Source of the DNA: Spirochaetales bacterium
GTDB lineage: Bacteria; Spirochaetota; Spirochaetia; UBA9216
NCBI GenBank assembly: GCA_016342585.1
Contig: JAEINK010000001.1
Span: 62,001 to 126,000, forward strand
Reading direction: 5' to 3'
Length of the DNA: 64,000 nt
The translations under genes were made by a program, and so were the position numbers. How positions within the stretch are numbered: the first letter of the stretch is position 1; every line of letters starts with the position of its first letter. Below the pieces are notes generated by a model. It searched no databases, had not been told where the DNA came from, and saw only the letters and a program-made list of their open reading frames with translations. Below are positions 39,176 to 48,055 of this stretch, in pieces.

Positions 39176-40633
39176 ATGAAAAAAATTATTTTGATCTTCC
39201 TTATTTTAAATATTTTTGCGAGCATGATATTTTCTGATATTCGTGAGGATAATATAGATCTTTTTCTCGTCCTTGATAAGAGTTTATCTATGATAGAAGA
39301 GATCGATGCTGTTAAAGAGTATGTTGGAGATTTCCTGATAGACAGTTTCCTTATAAAAGGTGACAATCTTCTGTTAATCAATTTCTACGGTGAAGCTGTT
39401 ACCCTGATACAAACCAGTATTAAAGACAATGTTATAAAGGATAGAATCCTATCAGATGTTGAAGCGATAATAGCCGACGGCCGCTGGACTGATATTGGTA
39501 ATGCCCTTGATCTCCTGAATAAAGAAGTGAATCGTTTTCCATCAGAAAACAGAAGAAAATACCTACTATTAATCACTGATGGGATCCAGGAGGCTCCCCC
39601 TGAATCTAAATATTGGTCCGATGATGGCGGTTTTAATCATGAATTCCTTGAAAATACACGGATAATTCAGAAAAATGGATGGAAAATACAGATAATCGGT
39701 ATAGGTTCCGCAACAGCCGCCAGGGAAATTGCCGAGGAACTCTCCGGAGCCTATGCTGAAATCGACAACCGTTCTACAGACGAAACGGCTGAATCCGCTC
39801 TTGTTATTGAAGCAAAAGATATAGATGCAGCTGTTGGCTTACTCACTGGCAGTATTGATTCAGTTGCCCCCCCTACAATAAATATCAGAGATGTCGAAGG
39901 AAATGGCATATTTAAATTTTCCGTTCAATCAAACGGGTATACTGATTTCCAAAATATTAAGATAAGAGGATTATACTATACAGATGATGTTCACGAAAAA
40001 TGGGATCTTCTATCATCTCTTAAAAGAGAAGATGATGTCACCGCCTTTCTTGACTTTACCCTTGCCCCTGATGAGGTAAGGGATTTTAAAATCCCGGTTA
40101 TCTTTCCAGCCCTGGAATCGGGAGACTCCTACGATGGGGCGGTGTTCATGACATTCGAAGGAAATATGGCGATTACTCCTGCCTATTTTCAGATTCAATT
40201 AGATGTAAAAAGCGGAATATCTTTATGGATAATTTTAATTATCGCTGGAATTTTGATACTTATCATAATTGTAATTATTGTTATTAGAAATATCGCAGGA
40301 AAAGCTACAAATGAGACTCAGATGATAGACTTGAAGTGTTCAATTACCGGTAAGAGGGATTTAATCAGAGATATCAAATTATGCAATAATGAAAGAATTT
40401 ATATTGTGAAAAAAGGTTTCGGCCTGGATTTTGTTACAAGCAGTAAAAATGAAATGAAAAATGCCCTTGCCTGTGTCATTTTAAAGGGATCAAATTTGAT
40501 TATAGAAACCCTGGATACAGAAAATTTCAAATCAAATAAATTTTTAACTGGTAATATACTTGGAAAAGAATTAGAGTATTTACTATCCGGTAAGGATAAG
40601 TTATCCATTAAATTCAATAAGAACGAAAAATGA
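39176..40633 (+). CDS. VWA-domain membrane protein
   Basis: This 485-aa protein has a signal peptide (1-20), a von Willebrand factor A domain (about 26-225), a beta-rich domain (about 230-345), one transmembrane helix (about 350-372) and a basic cytoplasmic tail. The metal-ion-dependent adhesion site is complete: DKSLS near residue 34, the Thr in GRWTD and the Asp in LLITDGIQE. It probably binds a protein ligand outside the inner membrane. Its ATGA overlap with nrnA shows coupling. By position next to cfpA it may correspond to T. pallidum TP0750, a VWA protein (recalled, unverified). Confidence 0.85.
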   Translation: MKKIILIFLILNIFASMIFSDIREDNIDLFLVLDKSLSMIEEIDAVKEYVGDFLIDSFLIKGDNLLLINFYGEAVTLIQTSIKDNVIKDRILSDVEAIIADGRWTDIGNALDLLNKEVNRFPSENRRKYLLLITDGIQEAPPESKYWSDDGGFNHEFLENTRIIQKNGWKIQIIGIGSATAAREIAEELSGAYAEIDNRSTDETAESALVIEAKDIDAAVGLLTGSIDSVAPPTINIRDVEGNGIFKFSVQSNGYTDFQNIKIRGLYYTDDVHEKWDLLSSLKREDDVTAFLDFTLAPDEVRDFKIPVIFPALESGDSYDGAVFMTFEGNMAITPAYFQIQLDVKSGISLWIILIIAGILILIIIVIIVIRNIAGKATNETQMIDLKCSITGKRDLIRDIKLCNNERIYIVKKGFGLDFVTSSKNEMKNALACVILKGSNLIIETLDTENFKSNKFLTGNILGKELEYLLSGKDKLSIKFNKNEK

Positions 40634-41628
40634 GTAAAACTGAAAATAAAAATTCCAGATTCTCACTTATAACCAACTTCATTTACAGGAATGATAAAAT
40701 CATTCTTACAGCTCATGAAACCCCCGACGGGGATGCCATAGGAAGTGAAATAGCCCTTTTTCACGTCCTGGTTAAGCTTGGAAAGGAAGTCAGGATAATA
40801 AATGCGGATCCTTCGGGTCTCAGGTACAAATTTCTGGATACCGATGGTAATATCGAACTGCTTGATGATATAAATACCCTTCCTGAACACCTTTCGAACT
40901 GGGGACTTGTAATTCTCGATACAAACGATACAGAAAATATAGGCCTTGTTTCAAAGGAAATTCTGCCTTTCGTTCGTGATTTTTTCATTCTTGACCACCA
41001 TGAGGGTGGAGGGAATATAGTAACCGCAAATCATATCGAGTCGGAGGCATCTTCGACCTGTGAGCTTCTATATGAATTATTCACCGAAATGAAGGTCGAT
41101 ATCTGTTTTGATTCTGCCCAGGCCTTATTTACAGGTATTGTTTATGATACGGGAAGTTTTATATATCCGAAAACAACAGCAAAAACATTTAAGATAGCCG
41201 AAAAACTGGTTCAATTAGGAGTTCAGCCGAACAAGGTTTATTCTCATGTATACGAAAGTAATTCCATCTCTTCATTAATGTTACAAAGCAAGGTACTGGC
41301 TACCCTGGAATTCCATTTCAACCAACATGTCGCCGTTCAGCAAATGACCAAATCCATGATAATCGCATGTGATGCTAATTATGATGAGGCAGACACCCTT
41401 ATTAACACCCCTTTAAAGAGTCATGACATCCTTGTATCGATCTTTCTGAAGGAAAATCTTGAAGGTATCCTCAGATGTTCACTCCGATCCAAAGGAAATA
41501 TCGATGTAGCCGTCATCGCCCAGGAGTATGGCGGGGGTGGGCATAAAACGGCCGCCGGATTTAAAAGTAAACTTCCCCTTGAAGAGATCAAGGAAAAAGT
41601 GTTAAAAAAGTTAGAAGTCTATTTTTAA
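40630..41628 (+). CDS. nrnA: DHH-family phosphoesterase (NrnA-like oligoribonuclease/pAp phosphatase)
   Basis: This 332-aa protein has a DHH domain with HETPDGDAIGSE (about 34-45) and LDHHEGGG (about 120-127), and a C-terminal DHHA1 domain with GGGGHKTAAGF (about 302-312). The family degrades nano-RNA and, in NrnA, dephosphorylates pAp; some members cleave cyclic dinucleotide products such as pApA. Which activity applies here is not visible. It overlaps the VWA gene by four bases and precedes the lipoprotein gene by ten. Confidence 0.92.
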   Translation: MSKTENKNSRFSLITNFIYRNDKIILTAHETPDGDAIGSEIALFHVLVKLGKEVRIINADPSGLRYKFLDTDGNIELLDDINTLPEHLSNWGLVILDTNDTENIGLVSKEILPFVRDFFILDHHEGGGNIVTANHIESEASSTCELLYELFTEMKVDICFDSAQALFTGIVYDTGSFIYPKTTAKTFKIAEKLVQLGVQPNKVYSHVYESNSISSLMLQSKVLATLEFHFNQHVAVQQMTKSMIIACDANYDEADTLINTPLKSHDILVSIFLKENLEGILRCSLRSKGNIDVAVIAQEYGGGGHKTAAGFKSKLPLEEIKEKVLKKLEVYF

Positions 41629-41638
41629 CGGATAAGTT

Positions 41639-43162
41639 TTGAAACGCATAATACCATACATTACCTTTTTAATTTTGATAATCGGCGTTGTTTTCATCTA
41701 TTTTTCATGTAGTGAAGATGAACTTCCTCCCCTTTTTGAACCCGATACAACTCAGGAGATTATCCCCCTCGACAGCAGTGGCAGTGGTACGACCTTTCCT
41801 GATGTATATCCAGAACTTCAAACCGAAGAGGTAACTCCAAAAGTTCCGGTTTCCGCGAATGAAACTTTGCTTCGCGTATTAAATGTAAACCTTGATTTGG
41901 ACCGGCTTGAAGAGCAGATCCTCGTACTTAAGGATAAGGATTCGGTTGATTCCTATATCAGTATTGCTGTTGTGGATTATGATAACGTTATAAAGGATTA
42001 TAAAAGGACCTGGCAGGGGAAAACCCTCTCTGCCAATATCCGTGGTTTTTCGGTCACCATGTCCGATTTAATAGGTGATCACAATATGGAGATTATTTGT
42101 TCGGGGATAAGCCTTGATGGGCTTCAGTCTCTGACTGTGTTCCGAAAAACCAAGGGCGATAACGGTGTTGGTCTCTTTTATTCAGAAATATTCAACCTGC
42201 AGGCGAAGGGTGCCATAGAAATTCTTGAAACTGATCGTGCAAAATCCTATGAATCGGGTCTTCGGGATGGACAGAGTTTTCCTATCATCTCAACAATTCA
42301 GGACCCCGAATCAGATAATATCCTCGATAATATTAAAAATACCTATTATTGGGACTTTCCTTCCCGAAGGTACATCAAGGTCAATGAACAAAAGCTTCTG
42401 GGACGGGAACTTGAAGAGGAACAACTGCGGGAGATATACCGCTCCTCCTACGAAACCTTTGTTGAGCATATTTCAGGTCCCTGGATGATGAATGACGGTT
42501 CAGGGACTATCATAGACTTTAATTTAAGAAAAAAACGTATTACATTTTTTTCAAAAGAACTGCAGGAAGTCTTTATCTGGACAAATACTTATAAGATCCT
42601 GAACAACCTTATACAGATCAGCGGTCGAAATGAACTCATAAATCATGTTGAAAATGTAATCAATGTTAAACTGATTGATCTGAATACCCTCCAGATATCC
42701 GTAAGGGACATTGATACACAAACAAGAATTAAGACACCCAATGATATTTGGTCAGGACGTTACTTCTTTCTTTCCTCTGAAATTAGGAATGGCTCCAAAC
42801 AAATGCCGGAAACGGGACAACTCCCCTTTCTGTATGGAACATATTCCGGTGATACAGGAGAGCAGATCTTTTTTGATCAAACCTCATTCTCCTATAAATC
42901 AGAGGAGGAGGAGTTCAGAGGGGGATATTCAATTTACAAGTCGGATGTGGATATCTTTTCCATGCGGATATTTGATGAAAATGGAATTCCTGTAAAAAAC
43001 AGGATTTTCAAATATGAGTTTACTGAAGAGACCCTTGATAATTCAATCCAAAGAACCCTGACACTCTATGAGGGCAGACATCTTATTTTCGGATTCGAAC
43101 CTTTCAGTTTACCTAGGTTAAGGTTTCAGCAAATAGAGTTGATCGAAGATTCTGTTGAATAA
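41639..43162 (+). CDS. Large lipoprotein-like protein, possible pallilysin-related (TP0751) family
   Basis: The protein is 507 aa. A hydrophobic N-terminus (about 5-24) ends in YFSCSEDE, a lipobox-like Cys at about residue 24. A low-complexity stretch and a beta-rich body (about 80-507) follow. The segment LRVLNVNLDLDRLEEQILVLKDKDSVDSYISIAVVD looks like a conserved core (about 77-112). I associate it with the pallilysin-related family because of its position (after a VWA gene, near cfpA) and general appearance, with low certainty. The HEXXH protease motif of T. pallidum TP0751 is absent. The start is TTG with a weak ribosome site, coupled to nrnA. Confidence 0.6.
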   Translation: MKRIIPYITFLILIIGVVFIYFSCSEDELPPLFEPDTTQEIIPLDSSGSGTTFPDVYPELQTEEVTPKVPVSANETLLRVLNVNLDLDRLEEQILVLKDKDSVDSYISIAVVDYDNVIKDYKRTWQGKTLSANIRGFSVTMSDLIGDHNMEIICSGISLDGLQSLTVFRKTKGDNGVGLFYSEIFNLQAKGAIEILETDRAKSYESGLRDGQSFPIISTIQDPESDNILDNIKNTYYWDFPSRRYIKVNEQKLLGRELEEEQLREIYRSSYETFVEHISGPWMMNDGSGTIIDFNLRKKRITFFSKELQEVFIWTNTYKILNNLIQISGRNELINHVENVINVKLIDLNTLQISVRDIDTQTRIKTPNDIWSGRYFFLSSEIRNGSKQMPETGQLPFLYGTYSGDTGEQIFFDQTSFSYKSEEEEFRGGYSIYKSDVDIFSMRIFDENGIPVKNRIFKYEFTEETLDNSIQRTLTLYEGRHLIFGFEPFSLPRLRFQQIELIEDSVE

Positions 43163-43192
43163 TCTTCTGAGTAGTTATAAAAAAATACAACT

Positions 43193-44335
43193 TTAGTAAA
43201 CAGGAAAGCCTTCGAAACCTGCATTTTTTAGTTTCTGTATCTCTTTTTCGAGGGATTCACTGGTTATTCCTGTAACAAAAACTCTGTTATACTGATTTCC
43301 ATTTATTATGACCTGCACTATCTCTGCATTAAACCCAGCACTCAAAAGGTCTTTTATCTGGGCATTTGCATTATCAGGGTCTAAATATGAACCAGTCTGA
43401 ATCCTGACATTGACAACAGGCTCAGGTATTAAATCCTGAGTTTCGATGACATTCTCAAGTGAAATGGTTTCGGAATTTTCCGTACTTTGATTTTCTGATA
43501 CTAAAAATAAGTTTGTATCATCCTGCTGGAATTCTTTATCTCTCTCATCGTCAGAAGTTTCGAAAATTTCCGAACCGGAATTAAAATATCCAAATATTGT
43601 TTCAGGGATCATTGTTAATTCCCAGGCACCACTATTAATACTCTGCGAGGCTTCGGGGAACCTTAAATCCAGTTCTTCTCGTAATTTTATGCCAGGAGTG
43701 GTTTTTCCGGTATTGTTCATGAACTCAGAACCCCAAGTGAGAAACTCAAGGGACCTTTGACCTGTAGAAGATATTATATCCTGTATCAGGATAAAAGCAG
43801 CATCAATATCCCCCTGCTGATATTTACTGCGGGATAGTAAAATACCAGTTTTTTCCTTAAGACTTACAGATAAATCCTGTTCATAGAGAAAGCTGAGTAT
43901 TTTATCAGCTTCCGTATATTTACCCATTCTTATTTCCAGCTCGGCAGCAGAGAGGAGGGAGTGAAGATTTTCAATAACAGGGAAGGACTCATAGGATTTC
44001 ATAAACCACTCGGTAGCCTCTTCTATCCTGCCACTGATTTCAAGAACAGAACCTATGAGCATCTCCAGGTCTGCAGATTCAGTGGGCTCAAGGCCCCAAT
44101 CTTTTTTAGCCTCTTGAAGAAACGCTTTCTCATCCGGTTGAATAGAGAGAAAACGGTTTATGACCCGATAATAATCGGGAGCATCCCTGTTTTCTTCAAG
44201 CCACTCACGGTAAAAGAGGATGGCTGAGGATTTATCATCACTCTTTTCAAGCTCCAATCCCCGGGACCAATCAGTACCGAATAGTGAAAAAGAGAGAAGA
44301 AAAATTATGCTAACTGATAGAATCTTTTTTTTCAA
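43193..44335 (-). CDS. Secreted TPR protein with C-terminal SPOR domain
   Basis: This 380-aa protein has a signal peptide at about 1-20 (MKKKILSVSIIFLLSFSLFG), helical TPR-like repeats (about 40-230), a variable acidic segment, and a C-terminal SPOR domain (about 307-380; VRIQTGSYLDPDNANAQIKDL and YNRVFVTGI). SPOR domains bind denuded peptidoglycan glycans, often at division sites. The start is TTG 44335, lying 26 bases inside the preceding gene, and no ATG is available nearby. It is the last gene of the purH-LCP-miaB unit. Confidence 0.83.
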   Translation of the reverse strand: MKKKILSVSIIFLLSFSLFGTDWSRGLELEKSDDKSSAILFYREWLEENRDAPDYYRVINRFLSIQPDEKAFLQEAKKDWGLEPTESADLEMLIGSVLEISGRIEEATEWFMKSYESFPVIENLHSLLSAAELEIRMGKYTEADKILSFLYEQDLSVSLKEKTGILLSRSKYQQGDIDAAFILIQDIISSTGQRSLEFLTWGSEFMNNTGKTTPGIKLREELDLRFPEASQSINSGAWELTMIPETIFGYFNSGSEIFETSDDERDKEFQQDDTNLFLVSENQSTENSETISLENVIETQDLIPEPVVNVRIQTGSYLDPDNANAQIKDLLSAGFNAEIVQVIINGNQYNRVFVTGITSESLEKEIQKLKNAGFEGFPVY

Positions 44336-44678
44336 AACCAGTCTCTTCTGTCTTTTTCTTTTTTTTATTCAGGTTCCCTATTGAAAATTTCTTTTTGTCT
44401 TTCTTTTCATTTTGATCTTTATAGTCAGGTTTATACACCTCGTCTTCGACGGGTACTGATTTTTTCTTCCTGACTTTTCTGGATTTTTTCTCAAAATAAG
44501 CCACAGGAAGAGCAAAAAGGACACCAAGTATAAAGGAAAAAAGGAGACTTACAAAAACAGGTACATCCGTTAACTCCCTAAAACCAAAAGAAATATTCGA
44601 GGAATTATTCATATTGAATCCCGCAAAAACTAAAACGAATATCAAACTAAGCAAAAAAACAATTAATCTCCAAGGCAT
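44310..44678 (-). CDS. LapA-like (DUF1049) small membrane protein
   Basis: This 122-aa protein has two transmembrane helices (about 5-22 and 40-62), with a short connecting loop, then a long charged C-terminal tail rich in K and D/E. This is the layout of LapA/DUF1049 proteins, which in E. coli take part in lipopolysaccharide assembly. The tail is longer than usual. A GGAG lies before the ATG. It overlaps miaB by 16 bases and the SPOR gene by 26. Confidence 0.7.
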   Translation of the reverse strand: MPWRLIVFLLSLIFVLVFAGFNMNNSSNISFGFRELTDVPVFVSLLFSFILGVLFALPVAYFEKKSRKVRKKKSVPVEDEVYKPDYKDQNEKKDKKKFSIGNLNKKKKKTEETGFEKKDSIS

Positions 44679-45982
44679 ATTTTTTCTCCTAAAAACGTAT
44701 TGCCGGAAAGCCCTTTTATTTTAACCCGGCACATGTTCCCTATCAATCCTGCGTCACCGGCAAATACGACCATTTGATTATTTTCAGTTCTTCCCAATAC
44801 TTCATCATCGGCTTTCCGTGAAATTTTCTCAACTAATGCCGTAACTTCTTTTCCTATATACTCACCTTTTATCTTACTACTGATCGCCCTCTGGATCTCA
44901 ATTAAATCGGCGAGTCTTCTTTTTTTCTCCGCTTCCGGAACCTGATTTTCATAGGAGAAGGCAGCTGTACCCTCTATGGCATTATACTGATAGGTATAAG
45001 CATCCTCAAAACCCACTTTTTTTATTAAATCGGCAGTTAAAAGATAATCCTCTTCCCTTTCACCGGGAAATCCTATAAGTAAATCGGTTGTAAGGGAAAG
45101 GTCCGGGATATTCTTTCTCATTTTATCGACAAGAAGCAGATAATCTTCTCTTGTATATTTTCTGTTCATAGCCTTAAGGACATCCGTAGAACCATGCTGG
45201 ATAGGAAGATGAATATGACTGCAAATCCTTTCGTTTTTGCTGATCACATCGATAAGATCATCACTGAGGTCCTGAGGGTTACTGCTTATAAACCGAATCC
45301 ATGGAATTTTTGTCTCAGTCAGGATACGTCTCAGAAGCCCGGAGAAATCGAGTAGTGAACCACCTTCCAGGGTAAAACGATAGGAATTAACATTCTGACC
45401 GATTAAAGTAACCTCTTTAACACCGGCCTTTTCAATTTTTTTCAGCTCAAAAATTATCTCATCCGGCTTTCTGGAAATTTCATGCCCTCGTACATAGGGA
45501 ACAATGCAGTATGAGCAGAAGTTATCACAGCCATGCATGATGGGAAGCATGGCCTGAAATTCACCGGAATCACAATGTTCCCGGGCAAATTCATACTCTT
45601 CATGACCGAAAAAGGCATCTCCTCGATTTAATTTACCGTTTATCAATGCTTCGGTAAAATCAACCTTACCAAACGTGCCGACCAGAAAGTCGACAGCATG
45701 AGCCTCTTTGCGTATATCTTCACCAAGACGTTCGGTCATACACCCCATTACACCCAGAAGAAAACGATTCTCCTGCTTAAGTCTTTTGAAATGGCCCAGC
45801 CTGCCCCATATTCTATTCTCGGCGGTCTTCCTTACCGAACATGTATTGAGAAGAACCACATCCGCCTCTTCTCCCGAAGAAGCAGCCCTCCATCCGGCAT
45901 CATGCAGCTTTTTTTCCAGAGCAGATGATTCGGCCACATTCATTTGACAGCCGTATGTTTCAATAAAATATTGTTTATTCAT
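44663..45982 (-). CDS. miaB: tRNA-2-methylthio-N6-dimethylallyladenosine synthase MiaB
   Basis: The protein is about 439 aa. The N-terminal UPF0004 domain opens with ETYGCQMNVAES, with cysteines for the auxiliary cluster. The radical SAM motif CDNFCSYCIVPYVRG is near residue 155. The C-terminal TRAM domain covers about 370-439. MiaB adds the methylthio group to i6A37 in tRNAs. I prefer the second ATG (45982), since GGAAG lies six bases before it; the first ATG (45988) directly abuts that site. It overlaps the LCP gene by eight bases. Confidence 0.95.
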   Translation of the reverse strand: MNKQYFIETYGCQMNVAESSALEKKLHDAGWRAASSGEEADVVLLNTCSVRKTAENRIWGRLGHFKRLKQENRFLLGVMGCMTERLGEDIRKEAHAVDFLVGTFGKVDFTEALINGKLNRGDAFFGHEEYEFAREHCDSGEFQAMLPIMHGCDNFCSYCIVPYVRGHEISRKPDEIIFELKKIEKAGVKEVTLIGQNVNSYRFTLEGGSLLDFSGLLRRILTETKIPWIRFISSNPQDLSDDLIDVISKNERICSHIHLPIQHGSTDVLKAMNRKYTREDYLLLVDKMRKNIPDLSLTTDLLIGFPGEREEDYLLTADLIKKVGFEDAYTYQYNAIEGTAAFSYENQVPEAEKKRRLADLIEIQRAISSKIKGEYIGKEVTALVEKISRKADDEVLGRTENNQMVVFAGDAGLIGNMCRVKIKGLSGNTFLGEKICLGD

Positions 45983-48038
45983 TTCCATCTTCCGAAATTA
46001 CTTTCCTTATGAACCATTTTATGACTTCCCAGTCGTTGTTTACGGGAAGCAGGATCCAGGCACCTCTGTTGAAATTCTCATCAACCTCTGTCCCCTCTTC
46101 CAAAAGATACAAATTCGAATAGGTATTGTACAGAACATTATCCCAACTCAAGACATGTTGTGAAAAGGGTGCACTTCTGTACCGTGAAAATAGATTCAAA
46201 AGTTCGATTACCGAAAAATCAGTACGGACATAACTCATAAGGGAGTTGGCAAGTTCAACAAGTTTCCCTGCATCGGTTGCATTTAACTCACCCATCCTGT
46301 TTTTCAGAGCCATGAGAATCATCTGCTGCCTCTCCGCCCTGCCGAAATCACTGGAAGAGTGGCGGGAGCGGGCGACACGCAGAGATTCAACCCCACCCAG
46401 ATGAAGGGGACCGGCCTCATAATGAAGGGTGGACCATTGTCCATTCTCCTTGATCCGGTAGGAGGGATCGATTAATGGTTCATCAAGGACAATATCGATT
46501 CCACCCAGGATATCAACCACATCGGCAAAAGCAAACATATCGATGAACATATACCTCTTCACGGGCAGACCAGTTATATCCGAGAGGGTTTTGAGGAGTT
46601 CTGACGGGCCGAAGGTCGGATAGATACTGTTTATCTTCCGCCCCTTGTAGTAAAGGTCCCGGGGGATTGTGACAATTGTCCCCTTGCCGGTGAGTTCATT
46701 CAAATGAACAACCATCATCGTATCGGTATTGGCCTCATTTGCCCCAATCAATACAAATGCGATATCGTCTTCCCCGAAAACTATGGGTGAGAGTCCCAGA
46801 TAATCTTCCGGGATGGAAAGTGTTCGTTGAATAACCATCCCTTCACTACGACCTAATGTCTTAAGAGAGGTTATAACAACATCATCCTGGTCCATAAGGT
46901 ATATCTCTCCGGTATGCTTCTGAACGGCTATAGAGCCTGTCACAGTGGCCTCAGAGGAGAGAATATCAAGATAGAAGTAGTAATGATCCTCCCGGAATTT
47001 TTCCCCCAGGGATGAGCCCGTTTTTGCCAGGTAGGCCTTGAATCCCGTATCCTGCCTAAGATTCATAACACGGTTCCGGCTTACCTCTTCGGCAATATCA
47101 CCGGGTTCACGGGGGTCATAAGCCTCAATTATGGGGATAAGGCCTTTTAAGAGATCGCTGTACCCCTTGTCACCATAATCAAAATTCTGTCCGTCAGGAG
47201 AAATGCCTCCCGAGAGGACCCAGTGATTTTCTCGTTTAACAAAGTTTATGGAAGCAAGGAGTGAACCGTTATTTGTTGAAAGGCTACGTGAAATTGTTGA
47301 AGAATTTTCTGAAACTGCACTCCATTCAGCCACCCGGGATTCAACAAGATTTACAATCCCTTTATCTTCATCCAGATCGCGCAGAGATTTTGCCGCCTCA
47401 AGCCAGACTCTTCGCTGCTCATCGATTACTGTCCTGTTAGCATCGATAAACCGTATGATACTACCGGTTGATGAAACTTCCTCGGTGCGCCCCAAAACAG
47501 ATTGAATGGAAAAATCATTTTCGTCGTTATAATGCAGGGTGAAATCAACACCCTCTTTTCCTGAAATCCCGGCATCCAGGCCTGAAGCGTTTATATCAAC
47601 CTTCAGATTTCTATCACCTAACAATGAGACGAAAGCCTCATTCCTGATAAAACGTCCAAAAAGGATCATCTTCTCTTCGTTTTGCTTGTTCAGAAGGATC
47701 CGGTCAACAGCCTTGAAAAAGAGGATATTATAATCCACCTCCGATTCACCGCTTTCTGATTCCGGATTATTGGCCTTATCCAGTTCGGGATACTGCCTCT
47801 CGGATAATTTCATTAAATCTCTAAGTTCGTTGGAATCCTGATTCAGAAGCATGAGATTCTGTTTCATCAAATCATAATTCACTGAATTAACCGATAATTC
47901 ATCGGAGAGAGTTGAATTTCGAAGAATCACCTCTTCGGTGAGATTTACAATTCTGTTGTTTAATACAAAAAAACAGGTTAAAAGGAGTATGAGGACCAGA
48001 AGTGCCCCACCTCCTATAAGAATACGCTTTTTATTCAT
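45975..48038 (-). CDS. LytR-CpsA-Psr (LCP) family protein with long N-terminal extension
   Basis: This 687-aa protein has one N-terminal membrane helix (about 5-27), a coiled-coil/helical periplasmic region (about 30-430) unlike ordinary LCP proteins, and an LCP domain (about 440-650). IPRDLYYKG, DILGGIDIVLDEP and ARSRHSSSDFGRAERQQ give the catalytic Arg and Asp set. LCP enzymes transfer lipid-linked glycopolymers to the cell wall. Their presence in a diderm spirochaete is known, but the acceptor here is unclear. It follows the AICAR transformylase gene by 17 bases. Confidence 0.88.
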   Translation of the reverse strand: MNKKRILIGGGALLVLILLLTCFFVLNNRIVNLTEEVILRNSTLSDELSVNSVNYDLMKQNLMLLNQDSNELRDLMKLSERQYPELDKANNPESESGESEVDYNILFFKAVDRILLNKQNEEKMILFGRFIRNEAFVSLLGDRNLKVDINASGLDAGISGKEGVDFTLHYNDENDFSIQSVLGRTEEVSSTGSIIRFIDANRTVIDEQRRVWLEAAKSLRDLDEDKGIVNLVESRVAEWSAVSENSSTISRSLSTNNGSLLASINFVKRENHWVLSGGISPDGQNFDYGDKGYSDLLKGLIPIIEAYDPREPGDIAEEVSRNRVMNLRQDTGFKAYLAKTGSSLGEKFREDHYYFYLDILSSEATVTGSIAVQKHTGEIYLMDQDDVVITSLKTLGRSEGMVIQRTLSIPEDYLGLSPIVFGEDDIAFVLIGANEANTDTMMVVHLNELTGKGTIVTIPRDLYYKGRKINSIYPTFGPSELLKTLSDITGLPVKRYMFIDMFAFADVVDILGGIDIVLDEPLIDPSYRIKENGQWSTLHYEAGPLHLGGVESLRVARSRHSSSDFGRAERQQMILMALKNRMGELNATDAGKLVELANSLMSYVRTDFSVIELLNLFSRYRSAPFSQHVLSWDNVLYNTYSNLYLLEEGTEVDENFNRGAWILLPVNNDWEVIKWFIRKVISEDGNE

Positions 48039-48055
48039 CTATTATCCCGGAAAAT

